From: JAACFF01 sp963701435
GTDB taxonomy: Bacteria; Chloroflexota; Anaerolineae; Promineifilales; Promineifilaceae
DNA: 64,000 bases
Direction of reading: 5' to 3'
Assembly (NCBI GenBank): GCA_963701435.1
Contig: CAVPAL010000006.1
Location: 248,001 to 312,000 of the forward strand
Position 1 is the first letter of the stretch. The number at the start of each line of letters is the position of its first letter. Below are positions 34,221 through 42,700 of this stretch, piece by piece. Below the pieces are notes generated by a model. The model saw nothing but the letters and a program-made list of their open reading frames with translations. It was not told the origin of the DNA and searched no databases. The translations under genes and the position numbers were made by a program.

Positions 34221-34942
34221 GCCACGACTTATTTGCATTAAAGGGGGTGCGGCAGCAGTATAACGGCCGTTGCGTACTAGACATTGACGAACTCCGCATC
34301 CGGCAGGGAGAAATTCTGGCGCTGGTGGGACCCAGCGGGGCCGGTAAAAGCACGCTGCTGCGTCTGCTAAATTTTTTGGAAGCGCCTGTGGCGGGGGAAA
34401 TTGTGTTTGACGGTACGGCCGTTAACGCTAAACTGCCTCTGGCAACGCGCCGCCGCGTAACGACCGTCTTCCAAAAGCCGGCGCTGCTCAATCGCAGCGT
34501 GGCCGCCAATATTGGGTATGGGCTGGGGCTGCGCGGCGAAAAGCTGCCGCCGGACGTTTTGAATCAATGGCTGGAACGCCTCGGTTTGGTCGAACTACGC
34601 CAACAAAAAGCCTCTAAACTCTCGGCAGGTGAAGCGCAGCGCGCTGCGCTGGCGCGCGCCCTGGTGATGCGGCCCGACGTTCTGCTGCTGGATGAACCCA
34701 CAGCCAACCTCGATCCCTACAATGTCGACTTGATCGAAAATATTCTCCGTGAAGAAAATGCACGCCATGCCACAACGATTGTGCTGGTGACGCACAACAT
34801 TTTTCAGGCGCGCCGCCTGGCGCAGCGCACCGCTTTGCTAATGAGTGGAAATCTGGTTGAACTGGCGGAAACGGCCGTATTCTTCGATAATCCATCCCAT
34901 CCGCAAACCACGTCGTTTGTGCGTGGGGAATTGGTTTACTAG
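34217..34942 (+). CDS. tupC: Tungstate ABC transporter ATP-binding protein
   Basis: 241 residues from a GTG start within the tupB end (GTGA). Walker A GPSGAGKS, signature LSAGEAQRAALARAL (SAGE in place of SGGQ, common in TupC/WtpC-like ATPases), Walker B VLLLDEPTANLDP, and H-loop LVTHNIF. There is no C-terminal TOBE domain; the separate molbindin gene downstream has that fold instead. It powers tungstate import. Confidence 0.92.
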   Translation: MSHDLFALKGVRQQYNGRCVLDIDELRIRQGEILALVGPSGAGKSTLLRLLNFLEAPVAGEIVFDGTAVNAKLPLATRRRVTTVFQKPALLNRSVAANIGYGLGLRGEKLPPDVLNQWLERLGLVELRQQKASKLSAGEAQRAALARALVMRPDVLLLDEPTANLDPYNVDLIENILREENARHATTIVLVTHNIFQARRLAQRTALLMSGNLVELAETAVFFDNPSHPQTTSFVRGELVY

Positions 34943-35059
34943 TGTTTCCATGTTTCATAATTGGCCGAGATATTGCCTTTCAATTGAATACTATATAATT
35001 GAACCATTAGACTGAAAGAGGTTAGGGATAACGACATCTATAAAATTCAAAGAGTTGAC

Positions 35060-35126
35060 ATGAGCGTTCCGCACACCAAAAGCGATGAAAACCAACCTCC
35101 CGGAGGTTTTCATCGGGAACGCTCAT
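35060..35126 (+). promoter_or_regulatory. Long nested hairpin in the molbindin leader
   Basis: Outer stem ATGAGCGTTCC (35060-35070) with GGAACGCTCAT (35116-35126), 11 bp; inner stem GATGAAAACC (35084-35093) with GGTTTTCATC (35105-35114), 10 bp, closing over a loop that contains CCTCCCGGA. A TATAAT-like box lies near 34993. It is probably part of a structured 5' leader of the molbindin gene, or an inverted-repeat element. Confidence 0.65.
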
Positions 35127-35133
35127 CATTAAC

Positions 35134-35270
35134 GAAACCTCCGGGAGGCTATTTTCAGGAGAGACTGCATGGACGGCGGCGCACCACCATGCAGGAAAAC
35201 CAACCTCCGGGAGGTTTCATTTGAATAGTTGCGCCGTAGATTGAACCTCCCGGAGGCTATTTTCAGGAGA
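35134..35270 (+). repeat. CCTCCGGGAGG structured repeat in front of the molbindin gene
   Basis: Three palindromes of the CCTCC[C/G]GGAGG type, with AACCTCCSGGAGGCTATTTTCAGGAGA occurring twice (key parts: GGAGGCTATTTTCAGGAG). Between them is a hairpin CTGCATG/CATGCAG (35165-35171 with 35188-35194) around GGCGGCGCACCAC. The loop CGGCGCA can also pair with TGCGCCG 35 bases downstream. The last CAGGAG is the ribosome binding site of the molbindin gene. A second copy is at 26.4 kb. Confidence 0.75.
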
Positions 35271-35276
35271 AAAAAC

Positions 35277-35489
35277 ATGCAAATTAGTGCACGAAATGTT
35301 CTCAAAGCAACCGTGAAAGCGGTTGCTCATGGCGCAGTTAATTCGGAAGTGACAGTGGTTTTGTCTGACGGCAGCGAAATTGTGTCGATCATTACTAAAT
35401 CTTCCGCCGAACGGCTGGAATTGGCGCCTGGCAAGACAGTCTATGCGGTTGTTAAGGCGAGTAACGTCATGCTTGCTGCGGACAATTAG
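35277..35489 (+). CDS. mop: Molbindin (Mop-type TOBE protein)
   Basis: 70 residues: MQISARNVLKATVKAVAHGAVNSEV, then VVLSDGSEIVSIITKSSAERL and ending VYAVVKASNVMLA. This is the complete single TOBE/Mop domain that assembles into hexamers storing molybdate or tungstate in the cytoplasm. The ATG at 35277 has CAGGAGA 7 bases upstream, donated by the structured repeat. The stop TAG is the junction with a double-hairpin repeat. Its position after tupABC suggests a role in buffering imported tungstate. Confidence 0.92.
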   Translation: MQISARNVLKATVKAVAHGAVNSEVTVVLSDGSEIVSIITKSSAERLELAPGKTVYAVVKASNVMLAADN

Positions 35490-35712
35490 GTAAACCGCAG
35501 AAACTATTCGGAAATCCAAAAAGGTTTGAACTGCGGTTTCCTTGAGGAATCGGCAACGTCTAGAGCGACTCTAATTTTAAAAACTTATTGCCGATTACAT
35601 AGGTAAACCGCAGAAACTATTCGGAAATCCAAAAAGGTTTGAACTGCGGTTTCCTTGAGGAATTGGCAACGTCTAGGGCGATTCTAATTTTAAAAACTTA
35701 TTGCCGATTACC
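35488..35712. repeat. Double-hairpin repeat, tandem copies 5 and 6
   Basis: Two nearly identical units, 35488-35599 and 35600-35712, each AGGTAAACCGCAGAAAC...CTGCGGTTTCCTTGAGGAATYGGCAAC...TTGCCGATTAC. They differ at only a few positions (AATCGG/AATTGG, AGAGCGACT/AGGGCGATT). The first forms the stop of the molbindin gene and the second forms the last codons and stop of the convergent YceI-like gene. Confidence 0.88.
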
Positions 35713-36405
35713 ATTGTCCCGGACAGCCACAAAATCCAGTTCCAAAATCACATCTTCTGATACTTCGGCGACGCCGGTGGCGCTGGGAATGCGCAGATCG
35801 AAGGGTTTGCGCTGAATTGTGGTCGCGGCGCTGCCCTCCAGCCGGTCTTCGGAGGTGAGAACGGCCGTTACCAAAAACGTCGCCGGCTGTGAATAAGCGG
35901 TGATGGTTAAATCACCCTCCATTTCAAAAGTCACACGCTCGCCGGGGCTGATCGCTGCCGGCAGCCCGTTGATTTTTGTGGGCGTAAACGTCACAAATTC
36001 ATACAGTCCAGTTAGCAAAATACGATTTTGAATGGCGCGATTGCGAAAACTATTGTCGGTTGCCAGAGTGCGCGTGCTGACCTGGATAGGGCCAACGGCC
36101 GTCGCCGCCGGATTTTCGAAATCAACCCCAATCTGGCCCGCAACCTGGTTGGTCACGCCCACGACGGTTTTATCGTCGCCGCGCAGCACCTCATCAATGA
36201 AAAAACGCGCTTCTGATTCTTCCGGGTTGATGTTGAAGAGAACGGCCGTTTCGCTAAAGGAGATTGCCGGTTCGATATCTTCAGGGCGTGTTACGGCCGT
36301 TTCATTTGATAGGCTCGGTTGGCAGGCCGACAGCCCCAGCATAAATCCAAACAGGAGAATCAAAATCGTCCGCAGAGTTAATTGTTGTATAAGGGTACCA
36401 ATCAT
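35698..36405 (-). CDS. YceI-like lipoprotein
   Basis: About 235 residues. The N-terminus is a lipoprotein signal (LRTILILLFGFMLGLSAC). The body matches the YceI lipid-binding barrel: ARFFIDEVLRGDDKTVVGVTNQVAGQIGVDF, FRNRAIQNRILLT, FEMEGDLTITAYSQPATFLV and the ending VSEDVILELDFVAVRD. YceI proteins bind polyisoprenoids or other lipids outside the cytoplasmic membrane. ATG 36405 is chosen over an upstream GTG (36432). The final NGNRQ and stop are encoded by the adjoining double-hairpin repeat, so the original C-terminus has been replaced. Confidence 0.85.
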   Translation of the reverse strand: MIGTLIQQLTLRTILILLFGFMLGLSACQPSLSNETAVTRPEDIEPAISFSETAVLFNINPEESEARFFIDEVLRGDDKTVVGVTNQVAGQIGVDFENPAATAVGPIQVSTRTLATDNSFRNRAIQNRILLTGLYEFVTFTPTKINGLPAAISPGERVTFEMEGDLTITAYSQPATFLVTAVLTSEDRLEGSAATTIQRKPFDLRIPSATGVAEVSEDVILELDFVAVRDNGNRQ

Positions 36406-36467
36406 AATAATTTCCGGTAAAAAAGTAATCACATGCCGCGTGCCTTAACGTCGCGCCGGCGCCAAAC

Positions 36468-36496
36468 TTGTGTTTAAACACAGTTTAACTTATAAT
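36468..36496 (+). promoter_or_regulatory. Promoter with palindromic operator before the HTH/nucleotidyltransferase pair
   Basis: TTGTGT (36468-36473), 17 bases, TATAAT (36491-36496). The perfect 12-bp palindrome GTGTTTAAACAC (36470-36481) overlaps the -35. The ATG at 36503 is only 6 bases after the -10, so the transcript is expected to be leaderless or nearly so. Confidence 0.65.
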
Positions 36497-36502
36497 GAAC
36501 CC

Positions 36503-37075
36503 ATGTCAACCCAACCTCACCATCCCGCCGAAGCCTGGGCACAATCTGCCCAACAAGATCCCTCAACCACCACATCCTTACGCTTGGCCGCCATGGTCGG
36601 GCATATGCGCATCGATAAAATCGCCGCCCGTCGAGCTGCTCTCATCGATCTCCTGGCTGACGGCCGTCCACACCCCCGCGCCGAAATTTGGCAAACTGTT
36701 GTCAGACAGCTAGGGCAGGATTGCTGGGGGAAGTTGCCGCAAGAAGCGCTGGCCCGAGATTTGTTGGCTTTGCGAAAAGGAGGCATCCGCATCGCCTATT
36801 CCCGCCGACCAGAAGTAGAAGGCTATTATTTGCAGTATCCGCCCTTGAAACGACCGTCTACACCCCAGTACGACGCAATCAATTGGGAACTCATCCAGCA
36901 GATAGGCGATTTGCCTGTATTTGAGAAAAACAGACGCGCCTTTTCAGCGGCTGAGTTTGCCCTGCGCCAGAAGAAGTTAATTTTGGCTAATGACCACCCG
37001 GAGTGGACAGCCAAGCAGATCGCCCGCCAAGCGCAACGGCAGGTGTATGGTGTGTCCGAGGCGCTGTTGCCATGA
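36503..37075 (+). CDS. Helix-turn-helix protein, likely partner of a nucleotidyltransferase
   Basis: 190 residues. I do not recognise a named family. IAARRAALIDLLADGRPHPRAEIWQTVVRQLG and LARDLLALRKGGIRIAYSRRPEVEGYYLQYPPL look like a winged helix with a wing, of the type in which DNA-binding regulators read LLADGRWHT. The C-terminal 60 residues are helical and charged (FALRQKKLILANDHPEWTAKQIARQAQ). The stop overlaps the next gene (ATGA), the layout of AbiE-like and MNT/HEPN-like toxin-antitoxin pairs, where the first gene is antitoxin and autorepressor. That role is inference. Confidence 0.65.
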   Translation: MSTQPHHPAEAWAQSAQQDPSTTTSLRLAAMVGHMRIDKIAARRAALIDLLADGRPHPRAEIWQTVVRQLGQDCWGKLPQEALARDLLALRKGGIRIAYSRRPEVEGYYLQYPPLKRPSTPQYDAINWELIQQIGDLPVFEKNRRAFSAAEFALRQKKLILANDHPEWTAKQIARQAQRQVYGVSEALLP

Positions 37076-37641
37076 CCGAATACGAACAAGGTCACGCCTT
37101 TGGGGGCGTCATTGATGTGTTAGAAGCGATCGGTGCCCAGTACGCCATTTGGGGCGGTATGGCGGTGGTAGCTTATGGGGAGCCTCGCTTTACGCAGGAT
37201 ATGGACATCTTGCTAAGTCCAGAACAATTAGCTGTCCCTCAATTTATTCGTCGCTTGCACGAGAGCCATTACCATGTAGATGAAATCGCCGTCAATCGGG
37301 CTTTGAGCGGCGGATTTTTCAACGTTATTCACCTGCATTATCATATCAAGATCGATTTTTACGTGCCCGAAGACCCAATGCTCAAGACGATGATCGCCGA
37401 GCGCACCTACCTGCCCTTCGACGAACTGCGGCGGGCGGCCTATGTGACGCCGATGGCCATAATCATTGCCAAATTGCGGGCTTACAAAGATAGTCAATCG
37501 ACCCGTCATTTGGACGACATCGCCTCGATTGTGCGCCTACAAGGGAACAAGCTGGAGCAGAAACAATTGGATGTGACGTCCGCGCAGTTGGGTTTGCTGG
37601 GTGTATGGCGGACACTATGGGAAGAGAACCATCCGCGATAA
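37072..37641 (+). CDS. AbiEii/MNT-like nucleotidyltransferase
   Basis: 189 residues. YAIWGGMAVVAYGEPRFTQDMDILLSP carries the GG...DXD pattern of polymerase-beta-type nucleotidyltransferases, here G-G-M followed by DMD. IKIDFYVP supplies the third acidic residue. ATPMAI-type VTPMAIIIAKLRAYKDSQSTRHLDDIASIV is the usual C-terminal region of the AbiEii/DUF6036-like group. Such enzymes modify tRNA or proteins with nucleotides and act as toxins or antitoxins in abortive-infection systems. It is coupled to the preceding HTH gene. Confidence 0.78.
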   Translation: MTEYEQGHAFGGVIDVLEAIGAQYAIWGGMAVVAYGEPRFTQDMDILLSPEQLAVPQFIRRLHESHYHVDEIAVNRALSGGFFNVIHLHYHIKIDFYVPEDPMLKTMIAERTYLPFDELRRAAYVTPMAIIIAKLRAYKDSQSTRHLDDIASIVRLQGNKLEQKQLDVTSAQLGLLGVWRTLWEENHPR

Positions 37642-37699
37642 GTCGCGTAGGCGCTAAACGCGTCGCATAGGGTTTGACAGCGTCACTCGAATGGCTTGC

Positions 37700-37834
37700 G
37701 CAACGGCCGTTAACCTGGGTGAAATAACAACCGGAATGCCGGCTGCAAATCTGGTCTTGATTATCACAGCCGCATTAATCTTATTAACCGGGCTTGTGGT
37801 GCGCCTGCGCCGCCGTCCACAGCGGCTGAATTAA
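37700..37834 (+). pseudogene. Orphan C-terminal anchor of an SdrD/GEVED-type surface protein
   Basis: The frame ATAVNLGEITTGMPAANLV, then a membrane segment and RLRRRPQRLN-stop, is a near copy of the last 45 codons of the large surface protein ending at 43863. Similarity starts abruptly at GCAACGGCCGTTAACC, that is at an ACGGCCGT palindrome, and runs through the stop; a similar terminator hairpin follows both copies. The rest of the gene is gone. Confidence 0.8.
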
Positions 37835-37900
37835 ATTTGAAAGAGAACTTCATGAGCGATCTAAAGGCGTAGCCAGCCGCCTCTTGATCGCTGCCCCAAC

Positions 37901-37934
37901 ACAAGCGGAATCAGGAAAGCCTGATTCCGCTTGT
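37901..37934 (+). terminator. Hairpin after the orphan anchor fragment
   Basis: ACAAGCGGAATCAGG (37901-37915) and CCTGATTCCGCTTGT (37920-37934) are perfectly complementary with a 4-base loop. It resembles the terminator at 43930-43961 behind the full-length gene, so it is part of the same duplicated block. Confidence 0.8.
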
Positions 37935-38080
37935 TCCTTATAACGAAGTCGCAACGCGTTTTTCAGCAGCTAATTCTTAACCAAAACCCAACCTTTTTGT
38001 AATTTGGATGGTAATTCTTCTATGGTAACATAATCTTAATTACTTTACAGCATAACCGTTGTGGACAACGCACCAGGGTT

Positions 38081-38190
38081 TGGTAATTCACAGAAAAATT
38101 CGAATGATTTAAGAATTTTCTGTACATTATCATAGGGAATCGCAGATATGCAGATTTTCAAATTCTCAAGGAGTTTCTGTGGTTTTCCTA
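38081..38190. repeat. Double-hairpin intergenic repeat, diverged copy 7
   Basis: GGTAATTCACAG...TTCTGTACATT, then AATCGCAGATATGCAG...TTCTCAAGGAGTTTCTGTGGTTTTCCTA. The general plan is that of the other units, but the arms have decayed. The rest of 37935-38445 holds no supported gene. Confidence 0.5.
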
Positions 38191-38445
38191 CAATGAAGTC
38201 AAAATTGTTTACAACGCGGCTAGAGCAGACAAGAAAGTGGACATTTCCTGATAATGATGCGCTTCTGCTCAAACAACCTGCTGTTTGATTAGCCAGGAAG
38301 AAGGAAAGGGGGAACCCATACCCTTTCGCTTTTGTCAATTGAAAAGTTACACATATAAAATGCACAGCTTGCTGCTTATTGATCCCGGTCGCCCCGGTAT
38401 CTCCGGCAAGCGCCTGAGATTGTCATAACAAAAGCGAGAACACCC

Positions 38446-39213
38446 ATGCATATCAACGCAGCACAACGCATTATGATTATCAGCGTCGACCCACACTTTG
38501 TGCCGCCGGCGACTACAGCTCTGGAGCAGCTAGGCTATCAGGTGATCAATGCCTTTTCCGGCATCAATGCCTTCTGGCACATGGAGCGCTCCGGCTTTCC
38601 GGACCTGGCAATCGTTGACGTCGATGAAACCCGCAGCCTGTCCGGTCTGGCGTTTTACGCCAAAGTACGTGAATTAAGTGATTTTCCGCTCTTGTTGTTG
38701 ACCGGCGCCGATAATCTGGATGCCGTTCTATTGACCATACAGCCACAAACTGACGATTTACTGCATAAGCCTGTAACAATCAAAGCATTGGTTGCTCGCA
38801 CACAGTGGCTGCTGAAACGCTGTGGGCAAAACCTTCAAAAATCCTCCCAGGAACACGAGATAAGCGGGGCGTTAAAAGCTAATTTTTTGTTTCGTCAGGT
38901 AACCAATGGCAAACAAACCCTGCAGTTGTCTCCCCAAGAAAGTAAGATACTCTACATCCTGAATCAAAACGCCGGTCGTACGGTCAGCACCCAATTTTTA
39001 CGTAATCGAATCTGGCCGGATGAATCGGTGGATGAAAGCCGGGTGCGCGCCAGCGTCATGCGATTGCGGCGTAAACTCGACGAGCAGTTTGGCTGTGCTG
39101 TATTAATAACTACAGAACGCGGGCGCGGTTACCGTCTCGATCCTGATTATCAACACGGGACGCCAAACGCCAACGCGCCTTACCATAATGGTCAGAAACA
39201 ACCGACGATGTGA
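38446..39213 (+). CDS. OmpR-family response regulator
   Basis: 255 residues. Receiver domain at residues about 8-125: IMIISVDPHFVPPATTALEQLGYQVINA, probable phosphoacceptor Asp in LAIVDVDE, Thr in LLLLTGAD, and Lys in LLHKPVTI. The usual N-terminal acidic pair is reduced to a single Asp (SVD), so phosphorylation may be weak or altered. The C-terminal winged helix (LQLSPQESKILYILNQNAGRTVSTQFLRNRIW, VRASVMRLRRKLD, TTERGRGYRL) binds DNA. No histidine kinase gene is adjacent (orphan). It lies upstream of the giant surface protein gene, which it could control; that is inference. Confidence 0.87.
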   Translation: MHINAAQRIMIISVDPHFVPPATTALEQLGYQVINAFSGINAFWHMERSGFPDLAIVDVDETRSLSGLAFYAKVRELSDFPLLLLTGADNLDAVLLTIQPQTDDLLHKPVTIKALVARTQWLLKRCGQNLQKSSQEHEISGALKANFLFRQVTNGKQTLQLSPQESKILYILNQNAGRTVSTQFLRNRIWPDESVDESRVRASVMRLRRKLDEQFGCAVLITTERGRGYRLDPDYQHGTPNANAPYHNGQKQPTM

Positions 39214-39752
39214 AAAAACGGTTAAAGCTCAAGTTTATAACCAAATCCGAACCTGATTGAACGCGGAATTGTTATATAAGGATGTTACAATTTGGATTGA
39301 AGAAAGGAATGTTAATCCACACAACAACCCTCAAACTAATATGCCCGTTCCTACCTGGAAGTATGGGATTTGGAGCGTATTTTTCTTTAGGAGGTGATCT
39401 CAATTGATTTGATAAAATACTTATTTTGCACCGGGGAATAAAAAGAGGCAGCTTGTTCCCGCAAGCCACCTCGGTGGTCAACACGCTTATTTGTAGTTAA
39501 CCATTACTATGGTACCACATGCAGTTTGAAAGGTAAACTCCTAAAGAGTTTTTTTAAGAACTTTTAGAAACTACCTCACAACACAGTATGCCGGCTACCG
39601 AACAGCCTCCTTTACTCCCTAAATTAGTTGCCCATAACTATTTATAGTGACCTGTTTGATCATACCGATCTATACATGACATGTGTTAAACACACATGGA
39701 CAGTATCAGAAAGAATGATCTTTCCTGGTCTAATTTATGTATTGGAGGAAAA
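39214..39752. other. Leader/intergenic region before the giant surface protein
   Basis: No gene is supported. AGGAGGTGATCTC (near 39391), a full complement of the 16S rRNA 3' end, is present without a start codon behind it. CATGTGT-TAAAC-ACACATG (39680-39698) is an inverted repeat that could be an operator. A GGAGG ribosome binding site sits at 39744 for the next gene. Confidence 0.45.
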
Positions 39753-42700
39753 ATGTACACACAAAAAAAACCTGAAAAAAGTATTTGGAAATTATTGCCC
39801 AAGCTGATCATTAGCATCAGCTTGCTGGCGACCATCGTTTTACTGTTCTCAATTAGTGTGCCCACGCATGCGGCGGGCACTGTCACCGGTCGGGTCTTTC
39901 AAGACTACAACGGCAATGGTGTCTATAATACGGCAGGCAACGCCGCCAATCCGGCGATTGACAAAGGCGTCTCCGGTGTAACAGTCACCGCGTATGACAA
40001 TGCAGGTGCAGTCAGAGGCACGGCGGTTACAGGCAACGACGGCACATACAGCCTGAGCGCCACGGGCACGGGTCGCTATCGACTGGAGTTCACCAACTTG
40101 CCGGCCGGTTACTTCCCCTCGGCGCGCAGCACCGACTCGGTGAACGGCGGGACGACTACGAATGCGGGTACATCGGTGCAGTTCGTGCCAGACGGCAGTA
40201 CCAGCAACGTCAACCTGGCAATCAATTACCCGGATGACTACAGCCAGGCCAACCCGCGAATCGCCACCACCATCATGGTCAATGGCGACCAGGTCACGCC
40301 AGACAACTTTTTGTGGCAGACGGTTGAGGTCACCGATTGGTCTGGAGGAGATCCCTAACTCGACTTACGAAACGACGCCACCGTTTGAGCCACGTTCCGA
40401 CGTCACCGGCACACTCTATGGTGTCGCCTGGGATCGTCTGCGCGGTAGGGTGATACTCTCTGCTTTTGTCCGTCGTCACGCCGGGTTGGGGCCTCTGGGC
40501 GCTGGCGGTCTCTATCACTTCGACCCGAACGATCCTGCGCGTACAATTACGCAGTGGGTTGACGTTACCACACTGGGTATACCGGTGGGGGCTGTACCCT
40601 CTAACGCAGCGCGCGGGCTTACGGCCGGTCACACACAGCCGAACGCCGATCCTCAGGGGTGGAACCTGGTAGGGCGATCAGGCCTGGGCGATATCGAGGT
40701 ATCCGAAGATGGGACAACGCTGTATTTGACCAGTCTGGACGACACAAGCGGCAACCAGCTTTACAGCATCGCGATACCTGCCGACGGATCGGCACCAACG
40801 GGAACGGCCGTTGCTCTAGGTCGGGGAGGGACATGCGATAAGCCATTTGCGATCAAGCCCTATCGCGGCAAAGTGTATGTGGGCAACGTGTGCACAACTG
40901 GCACCCCCAAGGCTGAGGTGACAGCCTATGATCTCAATACAAGTACCTGGTCTACGGTCATCACAATCCCGCTCAATTACACCCGGGTACTAAATTATAG
41001 CTGGCAGGCCTGGACGTCCAGCTTTACCAATGCTCAGAAAAATGACGACATCCATCAGCCGATTTTCTCAGACATCGAATTTGATAGCGATGGCTCGATT
41101 ATTGTTGCCTTCCGTGACCGCCTAGCTGACCAAGTCGGTGTCGAAAACTACTGGCCTGACGGCTCCACAGGGGATTCATCATTTTTTGGCGCGGGCGATC
41201 TGCTGCGCATCTGTAACACAACCGGCGGCCTTGTACTGCAGGGCAGCGCAGGCTGCCCTAACAACTTCGCCAATAGCCAAGGACCTGGCGGCGGCGAGTA
41301 TTACAACGATACAGATCCGAGCGGCCCCAGCAGTACAGGTCACGAGGAAGAGCCGCGCGGCAGCCTGGCCATCTTGCCGGGCAGCACGCTCGTGGCCGCG
41401 TCGCTGATGAATGCTGACGGCTGCTGCAGTAATGGCGGTGTTGCCTGGTTTAACAATGCCACCGGGGCGTGGCAGCGTGCTGTTGAGATGCAGGAGAATT
41501 TCACAGGTCTCTTTGCAAAGACCAACGGCATGGGGGACATCGAAATACTCGCCGATCCGGCGCCGCTGGAAGTTGGTAACCGTCTATGGTGCGATAGCGG
41601 CTCTGGGGTATCCGGCTCCAATAACAACGGCATCCAAGATCCCGGTGAGACCGTACTCCCGGCGGGCGTCAATGTAACAATGACCTGCGGCGGCCAGTCG
41701 GCCACTGTAGCCACGGATGCCAACGGCGAATATCTGTTCACAGACGCCATTTGGGACGCACAAACGACAGACAACGAGATTCCGCGCAGCTCAAGCTGCA
41801 CCATCAGTGTTCCCACCACTGGCGCCAACGGCACAGCTATCAACAACGCCTGTGGCACGACATCGCCAACAGTGCAGAATGCAGCGCAGCCGGCCAACGG
41901 CAACGCGTCGGACACGAGCAATAATCCCATCACCGACGTGGCCGATTCGGACGCGGCGGCTGGCGCTGGCGGTAACAGCGTGCAGATCAGCTTCACGACC
42001 GGCGGGCCGGGCGCCAACAACCACGGCCTGGACATCGGTTTTGGCGAGCAGGCAAGCTACGATTGGGGCGACCTGCCCGACAGCACGACAACGCCAACGG
42101 GCAGTTTCCCGACCCGCAATACCGACAGCGGCCCCAACCACGCCATCAGCAGCAACCTCTACCTGGGCGCCTGCGTCGACGCCGACAGCGACGGCCAACC
42201 TGACTACCAGGCCGGCACCGACGGCAGCGGCGGCGACGACAACGACGGCAGCACGGCCGCAGCAGGAAGCTGCAGCCCCACCGGCGATGACGAAGACGGC
42301 GTGACATTGGCGACGCCGCTGATCGCCGGCGCGCAGGCCTGCGTGGCGGTGACAGCGGTCAACACCACAGGCGGCGCGGCCAACCTGTACGGCTGGATCG
42401 ACTTCAACGGCAACGGCGCCTTTGAAGCCGGCGAAGCCTTGACCGGCGGCAGCGGCGGCACAGGCGGCAACTTCAGCGGCGGTGTGGCCAGCGTGGCCAA
42501 CAACACCAGCGGTTCCAACACATACTGCTTCCAGGTACCGGCCAACGCGACCTTCAGCGGCGGCGAGACCCACATGCGCTTCCGCCTGACGACCGATACG
42601 CTCAGCGGCGGGACGCCGTGGGGCGGTTCGGCCACCAACGGCGAAGTCGAAGATTATTACAGCCAGCTAGCCTGCGTGGGCAACTACCTGTGGATGGACA

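Noticed and set aside
35088..35270. Repeated CCTCCGGGAGG palindromes first considered as a small CRISPR array
   Set aside because: Spacing and unit lengths are irregular, the units are only 11 bases, there are no unique spacers of constant length and no cas genes.
39385..39425. AGGAGGTGATCTC as the ribosome binding site of a hidden gene or a 16S rRNA fragment
   Set aside because: No start codon with an open frame follows, and the surrounding bases do not match rRNA.
41340..42573. Long minus-strand open frames (41340-42035 and 41791-42573) opposite the giant surface protein
   Set aside because: The Ala/Val/Arg-rich translations arise from the complement of Gly/Asn/Thr/Asp repeats in the sense gene; no recognisable domains.
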